Positions 7,812-16,933 of a stretch of 33,488 nt of DNA are shown here, in pieces. The notes beneath the pieces are model-generated. The model did not search any database and had not been told where the DNA came from. It saw only the letters and a list, made by a program, of their open reading frames with translations. This DNA is from JBARRS01 sp049644345 (GTDB lineage: Bacteria > Actinomycetota > Thermoleophilia > Gaiellales > Gaiellaceae): the NCBI GenBank assembly GCA_049644345.1, contig JBARRS010000009.1:1-33488 (forward strand). Direction: 5' to 3'. The translations under genes were made by a program, and so were the position numbers. The number at the start of each line of letters is the position of its first letter. Position 1 is the first letter of the stretch.

Positions 7812-9692
7812 ATGTGCGGCATCTGCGGCCTGCTCTCGACGGCGAACGACCGGATCGATCCAGGCCTGCTCGATCGGATGAACCAGACGCTCTTCCATCG
7901 CGGCCCCGATAGCGGAGGCCTTCACGTCGACGACGGCGTCGGTCTGGCTGCCAGACGGCTGTCGATCATCGACCTCGAAGGAGGCGACCAGCCGATCGCC
8001 AACGAGGATCGCACTGTATGGGTCGTACAGAACGGCGAGATCTACAACTACCAGGAGCTCCGGGAGGAGCTCGCCGCTGCCGGCCACCGTCTCTCGACCC
8101 GCAGCGACACCGAGGTGCACGTCCACCTCTACGAGGAGCACGGCCCGCGCTACGTCGAGCGGCTGCGCGGGATGTTCGCGGTCGCCTTGTGGGACGCGCG
8201 GGCGCGCCGGCTCATGCTCGCGCGCGACCGGTTCGGCATCAAACCCCTCTACTACCGCCTCGAGAACGGCGTCCTGTCCTTCGCCTCGGAACTGAAGGCG
8301 TTGCTGTGCCAGCCTGACTTCTCGCGCGAGGTCGACCTCGACGCGCTCGAGGCGTTTCTCGACTACGCGGTTGTGCCAGCGCCGCTGACCATCTTCCGAC
8401 AGGCGCGCAAGCTCCCGGCCGGACACATCCTCGTGTGGAGCGACCGAGACGCGGGCGAGCGGCTAACGATGGAGCGCTACGCGCGGCCTGCTCCTGTTCC
8501 GGCGTTCGAGGTTCGCAGCGAGAGCGAGGCGGATCTGGCCGAGGAGCTCCGCGTGCGCCTGCGCGACTCTGTCCGCGCGCACATGGTCGCCGACGTTCCG
8601 GTGGGGGTGATGCTCTCGGGCGGGATCGACTCCTCCGCGCTCACCGCCTTTGCGGCGCTCGAGAGCTCGAAACCCGTGAGCACGTTCTCGATCGGCTTCG
8701 AAGAGCGTTCCTTCAACGAGCTCGACAAGGCCCGCCTCGTTGCACAGCGATACGACACGGCCCATCACGAGCTGGTCTTGCGACCGAACGTCGTCGAGCT
8801 GCTCCCGTCGATCGTCGCCGCCTTCGACGAACCGTTCGCTGACAATTCCGCGCTGCCGACGTATCTCGTCGCACAGCTCGCCGCGCGGCATGTCAAGGTG
8901 GCTCTCTCCGGCGAGGGCGGGGATGAGCTATTCGGTGGCTACTACACCTACGTCGCCGACCTCCTCGCGCCGCGCTTTGGACGACTTGGGAGCAGCCTAA
9001 GGCCTGTGCTCGAGCTTGTGCCGAGCACTTCCGGGATGCTGAGCCTCGAGGAGAAAGCGAAGCGGTTCGCACGGGGCGGCCGCCTACCACCGCTCGAACG
9101 ACACCACGCGTGGAAGGAGGTCTTCTCCGTCGACGCACGGGCCGAGCTCCTCGCTCCCGACCGGCGGGGAGTCCTCGACCCGGTAGACCTGTTCCGTGCG
9201 CGGTACCACGAGACGGAGGGCTCGGAGCAGCTGGCCCGCCTGATTGACGTCGACGTCGGCACCTACCTGGTCGACGATCTGCTCGTGAAGATGGACCGGG
9301 CGAGCATGGCCCATTCGCTCGAGGCACGCGTGCCGTTCTGCGATCAGGTTGTCGCAGATCTCGCATTCGCGCTGCCGGCCGCGCACAAGGTGCGCCGGTT
9401 CGACAAGAAGCGGGTCTTGCGCAAGGCTCTCGAGCCGCTGCTTCCACCGGAGATCCTCGATGCGCGCAAGCAGGGCTTCGCCATCCCTATCGCGGCCTGG
9501 CTGCGAGGAGAGCTTCTGCCGTTCGCGCGAGAGGTGCTGTCTGCGGGGGCGCTCCGGCGGCAGGGGTTCTTCCGGCCGGACTCGGTGCACGCTCTGCTCG
9601 ACGCTCACGTCGCCCGCAGGCGCAACACCAGCCGGCAGCTCTGGGCGCTGCTCATCTTCTCGCTCTGGTTCGATCGTTACGCCGCGGGCTGA
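7812..9692 (+). CDS. asnB: Asparagine synthase (glutamine-hydrolysing), AsnB-type amidotransferase
   Basis: This 626-residue protein has the class II glutamine amidotransferase Cys as residue 2 (MCGICG), followed by HRGPDSGG and NGEIYNYQELR, so the N-terminal glutaminase half is intact. The synthetase half has the PP-loop ATP motif SGGIDSS at 269-275 and GEGGDELFGGYYTY further on. The reaction uses ATP and glutamine-derived ammonia to amidate a carboxylate, usually aspartate. Placed among polysaccharide genes, it may instead amidate a uronic acid or amino-acid substituent of the polymer, as AsnB homologues in O-antigen and capsule loci do; sequence alone cannot decide. The ATG at 7812 is fixed by the required Cys2. 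The 3' end overlaps the convergent glycosyltransferase gene by 16 bases. Confidence 0.92.
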   Translation: MCGICGLLSTANDRIDPGLLDRMNQTLFHRGPDSGGLHVDDGVGLAARRLSIIDLEGGDQPIANEDRTVWVVQNGEIYNYQELREELAAAGHRLSTRSDTEVHVHLYEEHGPRYVERLRGMFAVALWDARARRLMLARDRFGIKPLYYRLENGVLSFASELKALLCQPDFSREVDLDALEAFLDYAVVPAPLTIFRQARKLPAGHILVWSDRDAGERLTMERYARPAPVPAFEVRSESEADLAEELRVRLRDSVRAHMVADVPVGVMLSGGIDSSALTAFAALESSKPVSTFSIGFEERSFNELDKARLVAQRYDTAHHELVLRPNVVELLPSIVAAFDEPFADNSALPTYLVAQLAARHVKVALSGEGGDELFGGYYTYVADLLAPRFGRLGSSLRPVLELVPSTSGMLSLEEKAKRFARGGRLPPLERHHAWKEVFSVDARAELLAPDRRGVLDPVDLFRARYHETEGSEQLARLIDVDVGTYLVDDLLVKMDRASMAHSLEARVPFCDQVVADLAFALPAAHKVRRFDKKRVLRKALEPLLPPEILDARKQGFAIPIAAWLRGELLPFAREVLSAGALRRQGFFRPDSVHALLDAHVARRRNTSRQLWALLIFSLWFDRYAAG

Positions 9693-10867
9693 TCGCCAGG
9701 ACTCGAGGATCCATCGCCTGAACGCGAGGGCTCCCAGCGCTCGTGCGTCTCGCGCCGGGCGAGTTGCCAGAGGGCCTTGGCGGAGGCGGCGTTGACGAGG
9801 CAGAAGTAGGCGGGAAGGGCGAGCATCTTCCTCCGGCCGATCGGACGGTCGGCCAAGAGCATCCCGGCGAGCCCCAGTGCGTAGAACAGCGTCTGCCCGA
9901 CCGTGGCAAGACGGTAGACCGCCCCGCGCCTCCAGAGGAGCGCGCTCGTCCCGGCGAGCGCGCCGAGCGGTATCACGGCCGTACGCAGAAGCACCTTGTG
10001 CGTCAGGAGCTGGAGGGAGAAGAAGCCGTGCCGGCGCGGATCCAGCAACGTGCGCATGACTAGGACGCAGCGCAAGCCTCGGACGATCACGCGCACCCGC
10101 CGAGAGAAGTTGACCGAGGCCGTCCCCGGAACGTGTTCGTAGGCGACCGCACCGGGCGCGAAGACCACGCGATATCCCTGCGCGACCACGCGAAGGGACG
10201 TCAACAGGTCATCGTTCACGTCGGGGCGGATCGGCTCGAAGAGCTCCCTGCGAACAGCGTAGATCGCACCTGTCGCCCCGGTTACGCTGCCCGCGCTCGA
10301 CTGCGCAACCTTGAGCGCCCGGTCGAAATTCCAGTACTGCTGCTCGCCGACAACGCTCGAGTCGCCTGAGTCGGCTCCGGTCTCGAGGAAGACCTGATTG
10401 CCGGCGACGCCGCCCACGGATGGATCGGCGAGCGGGCTGACGAGCTGCCGCACCGCATCGGGGCGGAAGATGCTGTTCGCGTCGGAGAAGACAAGCACTT
10501 CGCCGCGCGCGGCGGCGACCGCAGCGTTCAGCGCCTCCGCCTTGCCCACGCGAGGCAGGTCGAGCCAGCGCACGCGCTGGTCCCCACACTGCCCGAGAAT
10601 CTCGTTTGTCCCGTCGTCGGAACCGTCCGACGCGACAATGACCTCGAGCCGGTCCTCCGGATAGTCGAGTGCGAGCAGGTTCTCGAGCCGCCCGCGGATG
10701 ACGGCCGCCTCGTTGTGCCCTGCAATGACGACACTGACGCTCGGAGTGCCGTCCGCGCTGGCGTACGGCCGTCGAAAGAAGCGCCCGCGCAGGAGCACGA
10801 GCAGCGGGAAGCCGACGTAGACGTAGGCAAGGAAGGCTCCCGAAGACCAGAAGAGCAGGCGTCTCAC
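9677..10867 (-). CDS. Membrane glycosyltransferase, GT2 family
   Basis: This 396-residue protein has an N-terminal membrane helix (about residues 5-27), a GT-A domain starting VSVVIAGHNEA, the DGSDDGT nucleotide-binding motif, an SDANS metal-binding DxD-type motif, and NDDLLTSLRV followed by RRVRVIVRG, the acceptor-side ED and QxxRW-like region. At least two more hydrophobic helices lie at the C-terminus (about 290-345). It resembles processive or membrane-anchored GT2 enzymes that extend a lipid-linked glycan at the inner membrane face. The start is GTG at 10867 behind a GAGGGG(T)AGGG purine tract. It follows the GT4 gene after a 40-base gap on the same strand, and its C-terminus overlaps asnB tail-to-tail. 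Confidence 0.88.
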   Translation of the reverse strand: MRRLLFWSSGAFLAYVYVGFPLLVLLRGRFFRRPYASADGTPSVSVVIAGHNEAAVIRGRLENLLALDYPEDRLEVIVASDGSDDGTNEILGQCGDQRVRWLDLPRVGKAEALNAAVAAARGEVLVFSDANSIFRPDAVRQLVSPLADPSVGGVAGNQVFLETGADSGDSSVVGEQQYWNFDRALKVAQSSAGSVTGATGAIYAVRRELFEPIRPDVNDDLLTSLRVVAQGYRVVFAPGAVAYEHVPGTASVNFSRRVRVIVRGLRCVLVMRTLLDPRRHGFFSLQLLTHKVLLRTAVIPLGALAGTSALLWRRGAVYRLATVGQTLFYALGLAGMLLADRPIGRRKMLALPAYFCLVNAASAKALWQLARRETHERWEPSRSGDGSSSPGDQPAA

Positions 10868-10907
10868 ACCGCCCTACCCCTCGGTCTGTGTACAATTGAC
10901 AGAAGAA

Positions 10908-12182
10908 TTACGCTGTCTCCTCGCCGACGAGGCGACGGACGAGGGCGCGCGCGTGCCTGCGGACGTCGTGCTCGCTCAGGGCCCTGGACCGTCCGGCGGC
11001 GGCGAGACGCCGCCTCAGGTCGGGGTCGTCGTGAAGACGGCGGAGAGCTTCGGCCAGCGCGCCGGCCTCGCCGGGAGGCACGAGCAGTCCGGTGAACTCG
11101 TGCTCTACCAGCTCAGGAATGCCGGAGATGTCACTCGCAACCACCGGGACGCCGCTTGCCATCGCCTCCATGAGCACGACGGGAATCCCCTCGCGGTCGC
11201 CGAGGCTCGTCCAGACGCTCGGGCACGCGACCACGTCGGCGTCCGCTAGGAGGGCGGCGACTTCCTGGCGGGTCTTGGGACCTTCGAAACGAACTACGCC
11301 TTCCAGCTCCAGCTGGGATACCCGCCGGGCGACCTCCGGACGCATGGGCCCGTCACCGACGAGGCGACAGTCGATGTCGACCCCTGAGTCCAGCAGCAAT
11401 CGGCAAGCCTCGACGAGGTACTGCTGGCCCTTGACCTCGTCGAAGCTGGCAATACACACAACACGAAACCGCTCAGAGGGCGACGGCGGGCGCGGGCGAG
11501 GGCAGAACATGTCCGTGTCGACACCGCACCGGACGACGACGACCTTGTCGGCAAACTCCTCGCCGCACTCGTCAAGGATGAGGCGTCGGTTGTAGTCGGA
11601 GATGGTCACGACTGTCTCGGCCTCCGCAACCTTCTCGCGCAGCATGTGCCGGTCCCGATGCAGGTCCGACCCGTGGGCCGTGAAGGAGAACGGGATTCCG
11701 GTCAGGCGGTGAATGACGAACCCTCCCGCCGCCGGGTGGTTGGCGAAGTGGCAGTGGACGTGCTCGACGCCTTCGGCCTCCATGAGCCGGGCCGCGTGGA
11801 CCACCTTGGGGAAGACGGCCAGCCCGCCGACGAAGTAGTTGCGGCTGCCGAGCGTGCGGAAGGCCAGCGAAAGGAGCGCGCCGAGGTACGCGCGAGGGCG
11901 GCGGGCAAGGTAGTGGAACTGGGTCGCGAGGATGGCAGGTGAGAGAAAAGGCTGGTAACGCGCCCGGGCGGCCAGCACGACGGCCTCGGGATGCACGACG
12001 GCCTCCCTCTGCCGAAGCAGAGGAAAGAGCTCGACCCGGATGCCGAGCTCCTCGAGCGCAAGGATCTCGTCCAAGATGAACGTCTCAGTCAGTTTCGGGA
12101 AGCGGGACATCAGGTAGGCGACCGTGACGGCGCGCACTGCGCCCACGGCAGGGGGACGGTCGACTCTCTCCGGCATGGTCAT
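10908..12182 (-). CDS. Glycosyltransferase, GT4 (GT-B) family
   Basis: The 424-residue protein has the N-terminal Rossmann start YLMSRFPKLTETFILDE, the HCHFANHPA segment, SFTAHGSDLH, and the C-terminal donor-binding motif EGIPVVLMEAMASGVPVVAS with the EX7E signature. It is a retaining, cytoplasmic enzyme that transfers a sugar from a nucleotide or lipid donor to the growing repeat unit. The N-terminal SRFPKLTETFI block is typical of WcaL/AmsK-like enzymes in colanic-acid and amylovoran-type clusters. The start is ATG at 12182; an alternative in-frame ATG lies two codons later. About 218 bases separate it from the upstream methyltransferase stop, so it may have its own promoter. Confidence 0.9.
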   Translation of the reverse strand: MTMPERVDRPPAVGAVRAVTVAYLMSRFPKLTETFILDEILALEELGIRVELFPLLRQREAVVHPEAVVLAARARYQPFLSPAILATQFHYLARRPRAYLGALLSLAFRTLGSRNYFVGGLAVFPKVVHAARLMEAEGVEHVHCHFANHPAAGGFVIHRLTGIPFSFTAHGSDLHRDRHMLREKVAEAETVVTISDYNRRLILDECGEEFADKVVVVRCGVDTDMFCPRPRPPSPSERFRVVCIASFDEVKGQQYLVEACRLLLDSGVDIDCRLVGDGPMRPEVARRVSQLELEGVVRFEGPKTRQEVAALLADADVVACPSVWTSLGDREGIPVVLMEAMASGVPVVASDISGIPELVEHEFTGLLVPPGEAGALAEALRRLHDDPDLRRRLAAAGRSRALSEHDVRRHARALVRRLVGEETA

Positions 12183-12400
12183 GACTCGTCACTCGTCGGG
12201 GCCGCCCGGCTCCAAGGTCCGCGCGCTACGCATGGCTCAGCCGATATCGGCAATCTCCGGAAGCAGCCTTACCGCGCTCCTGACAGGGACTTCTACCTGA
12301 TCGGGGCCGATTCGTCACGGGCTGAGTGCTTTCGGGCTCGGCACTATCGACGCGGGGCTCGCGCGATCGCACGGAACCGGCCGAATCGGCTGACTTGGGC
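12183..12400. other. Intergenic region, nothing recognised
   Basis: This 218-base gap lies between the methyltransferase stop and the GT4 start, both on minus. Frames across it give no recognisable protein segment, and no terminator-like hairpin with a T-tract or convincing promoter was found. Confidence 0.4.
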
Positions 12401-13093
12401 CTATCTCGCGAGCACGAGCAGCGAGTAGCCGCCGAGGAGGCGGATCGCGAGATCCTGGTGGAGTGGGAAAAGCGCCTTGCGCAGAAGCTTGCCGACCCGA
12501 GCTTTCGGCGACCTCGCAGGCAGCTCGCCCCCGGTGTAGAAGTAGTCGACGATCTCGTAGCCGGTGTCGGAGAGCACGCGCAGCGCAAGGTCCTTCGTGA
12601 AGTAGTGCAGGTGTCCGAGCGAGTCCCGGCTCTTCAGCATCGGCGCGTTCCTCAACACGGTCTGAACCGAGATGTCGAGCGGGAAATGGACGATCTTGTA
12701 GGGACTCCTCGGCTTGATCGCTCGGAGGAACTGGAAGTAGTCCTCGACGTGTTCGAGGAGGTCGATCAGGAGGATGAGGTCGAAGAAAGCGTCTTCGTCG
12801 TTCCGGATGTCGCCGAGCCTGAACTCGAGCCGGTCGGTCGCGCGTGCCCGGCACAGCTCGAAGGCCTGAGGCGAGATCTCGTAGCCGACGAATCGAATCG
12901 TTGGATCGAGCTCTTCGTGGAGCCGCCTCAGAATCTCGCCCGCGCCGCATCCGACCTCACAGACTGTGCGTGGGGCAAGATCGTTCCGCTCGAGCATTCG
13001 GCGGATCTGGCGCGCCTTCCAGGGAGAATCCTCGACGTGCCAGCTCGGGTTCTCCTCGAGGTACCGCCCCTCGGTGTACATCGCTTCGGTCAT
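12401..13093 (-). CDS. Class I SAM-dependent methyltransferase
   Basis: A 230-residue protein with the SAM-binding glycine motif VCEVGCGAGEI near residues 43-53, an acidic residue at the end of strand 2 (FVGYEIS), a motif II/III segment FDLILLIDLLEHVEDY, and a later HFPLDIS segment. This is the methyltransferase-11/UbiE-like fold. The HLHYFTKDLALRVLSDTGYEIVDYFY C-terminal pattern is typical of enzymes in glycan and antibiotic clusters that methylate a sugar hydroxyl or carboxyl. The ATG at 13093 is the natural start; a second Met is four residues in. It lies between the flippase and the GT4 gene on the same strand, so a role in decorating the repeat unit is likely; the exact substrate is unknown. 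Confidence 0.82.
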   Translation of the reverse strand: MTEAMYTEGRYLEENPSWHVEDSPWKARQIRRMLERNDLAPRTVCEVGCGAGEILRRLHEELDPTIRFVGYEISPQAFELCRARATDRLEFRLGDIRNDEDAFFDLILLIDLLEHVEDYFQFLRAIKPRSPYKIVHFPLDISVQTVLRNAPMLKSRDSLGHLHYFTKDLALRVLSDTGYEIVDYFYTGGELPARSPKARVGKLLRKALFPLHQDLAIRLLGGYSLLVLAR

Positions 13094-13154
13094 CTCAAAC
13101 CGGTCTGGTCACGCGCGCGTTGCCGCGACGGACGAGAGCCCGCGGCTCGCCTGG

Positions 13155-14549
13155 TCAGGCGGCGCCGCGGACGAGACTCCTGAACTGGCGCCACAGCCAC
13201 GGTACATCATTCGGTCGCGGAATCAGGTCGCCTGGGCGCCCGTGCAGGGAGCGGACGAAGATCACGGCTACGGTGACGCCGGCCGCGAGATAGGAAACGG
13301 TCGACGCGATCGCGGCTCCGAGCCCGCCGTGCGGTGGGATGAGAATGAGGTCGAGCGCCACGCTCGAAAGGAAACCGACTGCAATCGCCGCAGTTTGAAG
13401 GGTCGGCTTCTTCTGAGCCGTGAGGGCGTAGCCGAGCAACTCGAGCGCCGCGATCCCGAACCCGCCCGGCACGAGCACCCTAAGCTGGCTGACCGAGCCG
13501 CCGAACTGATCGCCGAAGATCGTCACGCAGAGGAAGGGGGCGGCGACGATCATCACGACGGAGATCGGGAGCGAGATCAGGACCGTGATTCGAAAGGCGG
13601 TGGCCGCCTGACGGGCCGCGCCGCGTGAGTCGGCACGTACGAGGTCCGGTCGCTGGACGAAGGCCAGCGCAGTCGGCAGGTAGAAGAGAACCTCGCTCCA
13701 AACGGCGGCCACGCTGTACAGACCGAGCTCGCGGGCGCCCGAGATGGCACCGACGAACCACTGGTCGAGCCTGAAGTTCCCGAGCAGCATGATTCGTCCC
13801 GGATGGCTCTTGAGCCCAAACCTAAGAGACGTCTGCGCGAGACGGACATCTGGGCGACCGAAGCCGGCGAGACGACGGGCGACGTACCACGCCAGCAACA
13901 CGGTCGCGACCGCCTGGCCGACGAACCACGTGACCACAGCAGTCGTCACGGTGATGACTCCGAGCCCGGCAAGCGTTCCGTTCACGGAGACGTTGATCAC
14001 GGGCGCGAGCATCGCCGCGATGTTCGTGACCGCGAACGCGTAATCGGCCTGCATCAGCGCCTGCAGGTAGATCTGGAGAATCAGGACGGGGACAGACCCG
14101 AGCGCGAGCCACCGGAGGTCGGCCGGAAGGTGGCCGCCGACAGCTGGGAACAGCAGAGTCAGCACTGCGACGGTTCCAGCGCCGCCTGCGCCGAAGAGGA
14201 GCGAGAGGAGAAGTGAGTTGGCGGCGAGAGCCGGCCTCGAGTCCCGATCCGTGGCAGCCACGTTCGCATTCGCCTCCTGCACGCCGAACAGGGACACGTG
14301 GGCGGTCAGTGTGCTGACCGTGGCAAAGAACACGACGTCGCCGCGCCCCACGGCCCCAAGCGCGCGCGAGACGATTAGAACGTTGACGAGCGAGAGCACC
14401 GCACCGCCGATCACCGTCCCGAGGCGGAGCATCGCGGCGGAGGCGATCGGCGCGGGCCGGGCGAGCAACTGCTCCAGCGGGGCCTCGACCGAGGCCGTCG
14501 GCGGTATAGCGTCCTGCGGCAGTTTCAGGTCCCGCTCGCGCCGGCGCAC
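13155..14549 (-). CDS. Polysaccharide flippase (Wzx/MOP superfamily)
   Basis: The membrane part begins around LRLGTVIGGAVLSLVNVLIVSRALGAVGRGD, the usual first-helix and loop signature of polysaccharide flippases of the MOP superfamily, and about twelve hydrophobic segments follow. The protein should flip undecaprenyl-linked repeat units across the membrane. The frame is open up to 14813, but that longer form would overlap the upstream glycosyltransferase by more than 200 bases with Arg/Ser-rich sequence. A GTG at 14549, just after the glycosyltransferase stop (14581), gives 464 residues, the normal family length, so I chose it. No strong ribosome-binding site marks this start, so it remains uncertain by a few codons. 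Confidence 0.85.
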   Translation of the reverse strand: MRRRERDLKLPQDAIPPTASVEAPLEQLLARPAPIASAAMLRLGTVIGGAVLSLVNVLIVSRALGAVGRGDVVFFATVSTLTAHVSLFGVQEANANVAATDRDSRPALAANSLLLSLLFGAGGAGTVAVLTLLFPAVGGHLPADLRWLALGSVPVLILQIYLQALMQADYAFAVTNIAAMLAPVINVSVNGTLAGLGVITVTTAVVTWFVGQAVATVLLAWYVARRLAGFGRPDVRLAQTSLRFGLKSHPGRIMLLGNFRLDQWFVGAISGARELGLYSVAAVWSEVLFYLPTALAFVQRPDLVRADSRGAARQAATAFRITVLISLPISVVMIVAAPFLCVTIFGDQFGGSVSQLRVLVPGGFGIAALELLGYALTAQKKPTLQTAAIAVGFLSSVALDLILIPPHGGLGAAIASTVSYLAAGVTVAVIFVRSLHGRPGDLIPRPNDVPWLWRQFRSLVRGAA

Positions 14550-14580
14550 CGGACTCGTGCCGAGATCGGGGCGGTGTGGC

Positions 14581-15606
14581 TCACTCGTTCCCCGCCGTTC
14601 GGTGTGCGCGCTTCCGATGCGCCGCTGCGCGGAGCCCGACGACCGCTCGGCGGCCCGGTTCACCGAGCAGGAAGGCCGCGAGAACGGCAGGTACTCGTGG
14701 GTCCGCAAGCGCCCGCGGTGAGGTCTGGAGCGCCCGCGCGAGGCAGCTGAGGGCGCCGGCTCTGTCTCCGACATCGAGCGCGTCGAGCGCAGCTGAGAGC
14801 AGCCAGCCGGCACGCTTCCAGCGCCAGCCCCTACGAGAAAGCTGGGCGCGCGGCTGTTCCGTCGCGATCAACGCCGACATGCGCCCGACGAGGCGTGAGT
14901 ATTCCTCCTCTAACCCGTTCACGTCGGCGGAGCTTCGCGCCGGATGCCTGCGCCAGGCAGCGTCCCATACGGTCAGATAGCCGACCGGAAAGCGCACGGC
15001 GAGACGGAGCCACATCTCGTAGTCGTACGTTCGGGGTAGGTCAACGTCGAACTCCTGTCCCACCGCTTCGTACGCGCTGCGCCGGACGACGAAGGTCGTC
15101 CCCGGCAACCCACCCGGGCGGCGTAGGAGCCGCGGCACGAACTCCTCACTTCGGTGGACGCCCCCGGCAACAAGGGGTGCGCTCCGCTCGAGCTCCCGTC
15201 CCTGCTCGTCGACCACGACGATCGGCGAGAAGACGAACCCACACTCGCGGTGCGCCTCGAGGAACTCGACGCGCCGGCGAAGGAAGTCGGGGCGCCAGTG
15301 GTCGTCGTCGTCGAGCAACCCGACGAACGGTGAATCGCCCTTCTGGATCAAGAGCGTCTTGTTTCGCGGCGCGCCGAGACTGCCGCCGGTCGCCGAGTAG
15401 GAGATACGGGGATCCGCGAGGTACGGCTCGACGGCAGCCTGCACCTCGCCGCCTCCCGGTCCGTCCTCGGAGACGTGGAGGCGCCAGCGCTCGAACGTCT
15501 GGCTGAGGATCGACTCGATCGCCTCGACCACGTAACGTGGGCGGCCCCACGCCGGGATTCCGACGTCGACGACTGGTTCAGCCGATCCGGTTGACGACAC
15601 CCTCAT
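14581..15606 (-). CDS. Glycosyltransferase, GT2 family
   Basis: A GT-A glycosyltransferase: DVGIPAWGRPRYVVEAIESIL at the N-terminus, SEDGPGG in the nucleotide-binding loop, and LLDDDDHW as the DxD metal site near residue 100. WLRLAVRFPVGYL lies further on. It transfers a sugar from an NDP donor in the cytoplasm. I chose the ATG at 15606 (341 residues) rather than the open frame's first start at 15633, because GAGGT lies four bases upstream of this ATG and the conserved domain begins about a dozen residues later. The C-terminal 80 residues are Ala/Arg-rich and helical. It is the first gene of the minus-strand run (GT2, flippase, methyltransferase, GT4, membrane GT2) and diverges from the ATP-grasp gene across 154 bases. 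Confidence 0.87.
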   Translation of the reverse strand: MRVSSTGSAEPVVDVGIPAWGRPRYVVEAIESILSQTFERWRLHVSEDGPGGGEVQAAVEPYLADPRISYSATGGSLGAPRNKTLLIQKGDSPFVGLLDDDDHWRPDFLRRRVEFLEAHRECGFVFSPIVVVDEQGRELERSAPLVAGGVHRSEEFVPRLLRRPGGLPGTTFVVRRSAYEAVGQEFDVDLPRTYDYEMWLRLAVRFPVGYLTVWDAAWRRHPARSSADVNGLEEEYSRLVGRMSALIATEQPRAQLSRRGWRWKRAGWLLSAALDALDVGDRAGALSCLARALQTSPRALADPRVPAVLAAFLLGEPGRRAVVGLRAAAHRKRAHRTAGNE

Positions 15607-15760
15607 TGACCTCGGGGAGCAGCGCGCCCCCACCGGCGTCGATTATCCCCGGAACCCGTGCCCGGATACGTCCGCATTTACCGATGAGATACACGTTCTT
15701 GCATTCGTCCGGGGAAGGATTCATCCTTGCTCCGTCGCGCCGCCGGGCTGGAAATCGACC

Positions 15761-16933
15761 GTGACTAGGCGTGTGCTGATCACCGACGGCGACGAACGCT
15801 CGGTGCTCGCCGCCTGCAGAGGCCTCAGTGCCGCCGACTACGCCGTCTCGGTGGCTGCGACGCGGAGGCCGGCCGCAGCTCACTGGTCTCGCTCCTGCGC
15901 CGAGCGTTTGTTCGTCCCGGATGTCCGTTGCGACCTCGACGGCTTCGTGGAGGCCCTTGTCGCCATTCTCCGACGAGGAGACTTCGCGGCGCTGATCCCC
16001 GGAACGGAAGCGGTCCTGCTCGCCGTTTCCGAACATCGAGAGGCACTCGAGCAGTACACCAGGCTGGGCTTGCCTCCTCCTGCAGTCGTCGACAAGAGCC
16101 TGGACAAGGGCACCCTCGTCCGGGAGGCGGCCGCGGCCGGGCTTGAGCAGCCGGCGACCGTGAGCTGCGACCACGTCCGCGCAGCCTCTGCAGCGGCCCG
16201 CGAGCTCGGCTTTCCGCTCGTTGTGAAGCCCGGCCGGTCGGTTCTGCGAAGCGAAGGCAGGATGCGACAGCAGGCGCTCGCGATCGTGACGGACGAGCGG
16301 AAGCTGGTCCGCGCCGTCGCCGAGATGGTGCCGCCTTTTCTCCTCCAGCGGTTCGCGGCCACACGCCACCCGATCTCCTGCGGCGGCGTCATGACGGGGG
16401 ATGGGCTGGTTGCCGCCGCCGTATCCCGCTACCGGCGGATGTGGCCGCCGCCAGCGGGCTCCGTGACGTTCTCCGAGAGCGTCATCCCGCCGGAGCCCCT
16501 CCTCGAGCGGATCGAGGCGCTTCTCGGCGCGATCGGCTGGCATGGGATCTTCGAGGTCGAGCTGCTCGAGCTCGAACCGGGCCGGCTCGCAGCCGTAGAC
16601 CTCAATCCGCGCGTCTACGGCTCGCTGGCGCTCGCTGTGCGCGGCGGTGCGAATCTTCCGGCGATCTGGTGCGATCGCCTGCTTGGACGCGAACGACCAC
16701 GCGCACGCGGTGCCGCAGGGCTTCGCTACAGATGGGAGGACGGTGACCTGAAGCACTTGCTCTGGCAACTCCGCCGAGGCCGCGTCAGCGCGGCCGCGGC
16801 TGTTCTCGTCCCACGTCGGCGGGTTGCCCACGCCTACTTCGAGCTGAGGGACCCAGCGCCGATCGTGGCGCGATTCCTCTTTCTCGCCCGGACGCTCCCG
16901 ATCCGATTCCGCGACCGTCTGCGCGGCCCGTGA
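15761..16933 (+). CDS. ATP-grasp domain protein (carboxylate-amine/thiol ligase type)
   Basis: This 390-residue protein has an N-terminal Rossmann-like pre-ATP-grasp part (VLITDGDERSVLAACRGL), the ATP-grasp lysine strand (ELGFPLVVKPG) near residue 155, a glycine-rich loop region after it, a hinge segment (FLLQRF), and the metal-binding finish VDLNPRVYGS near residue 285. ATP-grasp enzymes make an acyl-phosphate and join it to an amine, thiol or hydroxyl; members like this one resemble carbamoyl-phosphate-synthase-type and amino-acid ligases. It lies next to the polysaccharide genes and could attach an amino acid to the glycan, but the substrate cannot be read from sequence. The start is a GTG at 15761. 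Its TGA abuts the convergent lysS TGA in a TGATCA hexamer at 16931-16936. Confidence 0.8.
   Translation: MTRRVLITDGDERSVLAACRGLSAADYAVSVAATRRPAAAHWSRSCAERLFVPDVRCDLDGFVEALVAILRRGDFAALIPGTEAVLLAVSEHREALEQYTRLGLPPPAVVDKSLDKGTLVREAAAAGLEQPATVSCDHVRAASAAARELGFPLVVKPGRSVLRSEGRMRQQALAIVTDERKLVRAVAEMVPPFLLQRFAATRHPISCGGVMTGDGLVAAAVSRYRRMWPPPAGSVTFSESVIPPEPLLERIEALLGAIGWHGIFEVELLELEPGRLAAVDLNPRVYGSLALAVRGGANLPAIWCDRLLGRERPRARGAAGLRYRWEDGDLKHLLWQLRRGRVSAAAAVLVPRRRVAHAYFELRDPAPIVARFLFLARTLPIRFRDRLRGP

Noticed and set aside
14550..14813. 88-residue N-terminal extension of the flippase frame
   Set aside because: It overlaps the upstream glycosyltransferase and reads Ser/Arg-rich; the GTG at 14549 gives the normal family length.
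15715..15728. AAGGAT-TC-ATCCTT inverted repeat between the divergent GT2 and ATP-grasp genes as an operator
   Set aside because: Six-base arms can occur by chance; no regulator gene is near and there is no second copy.
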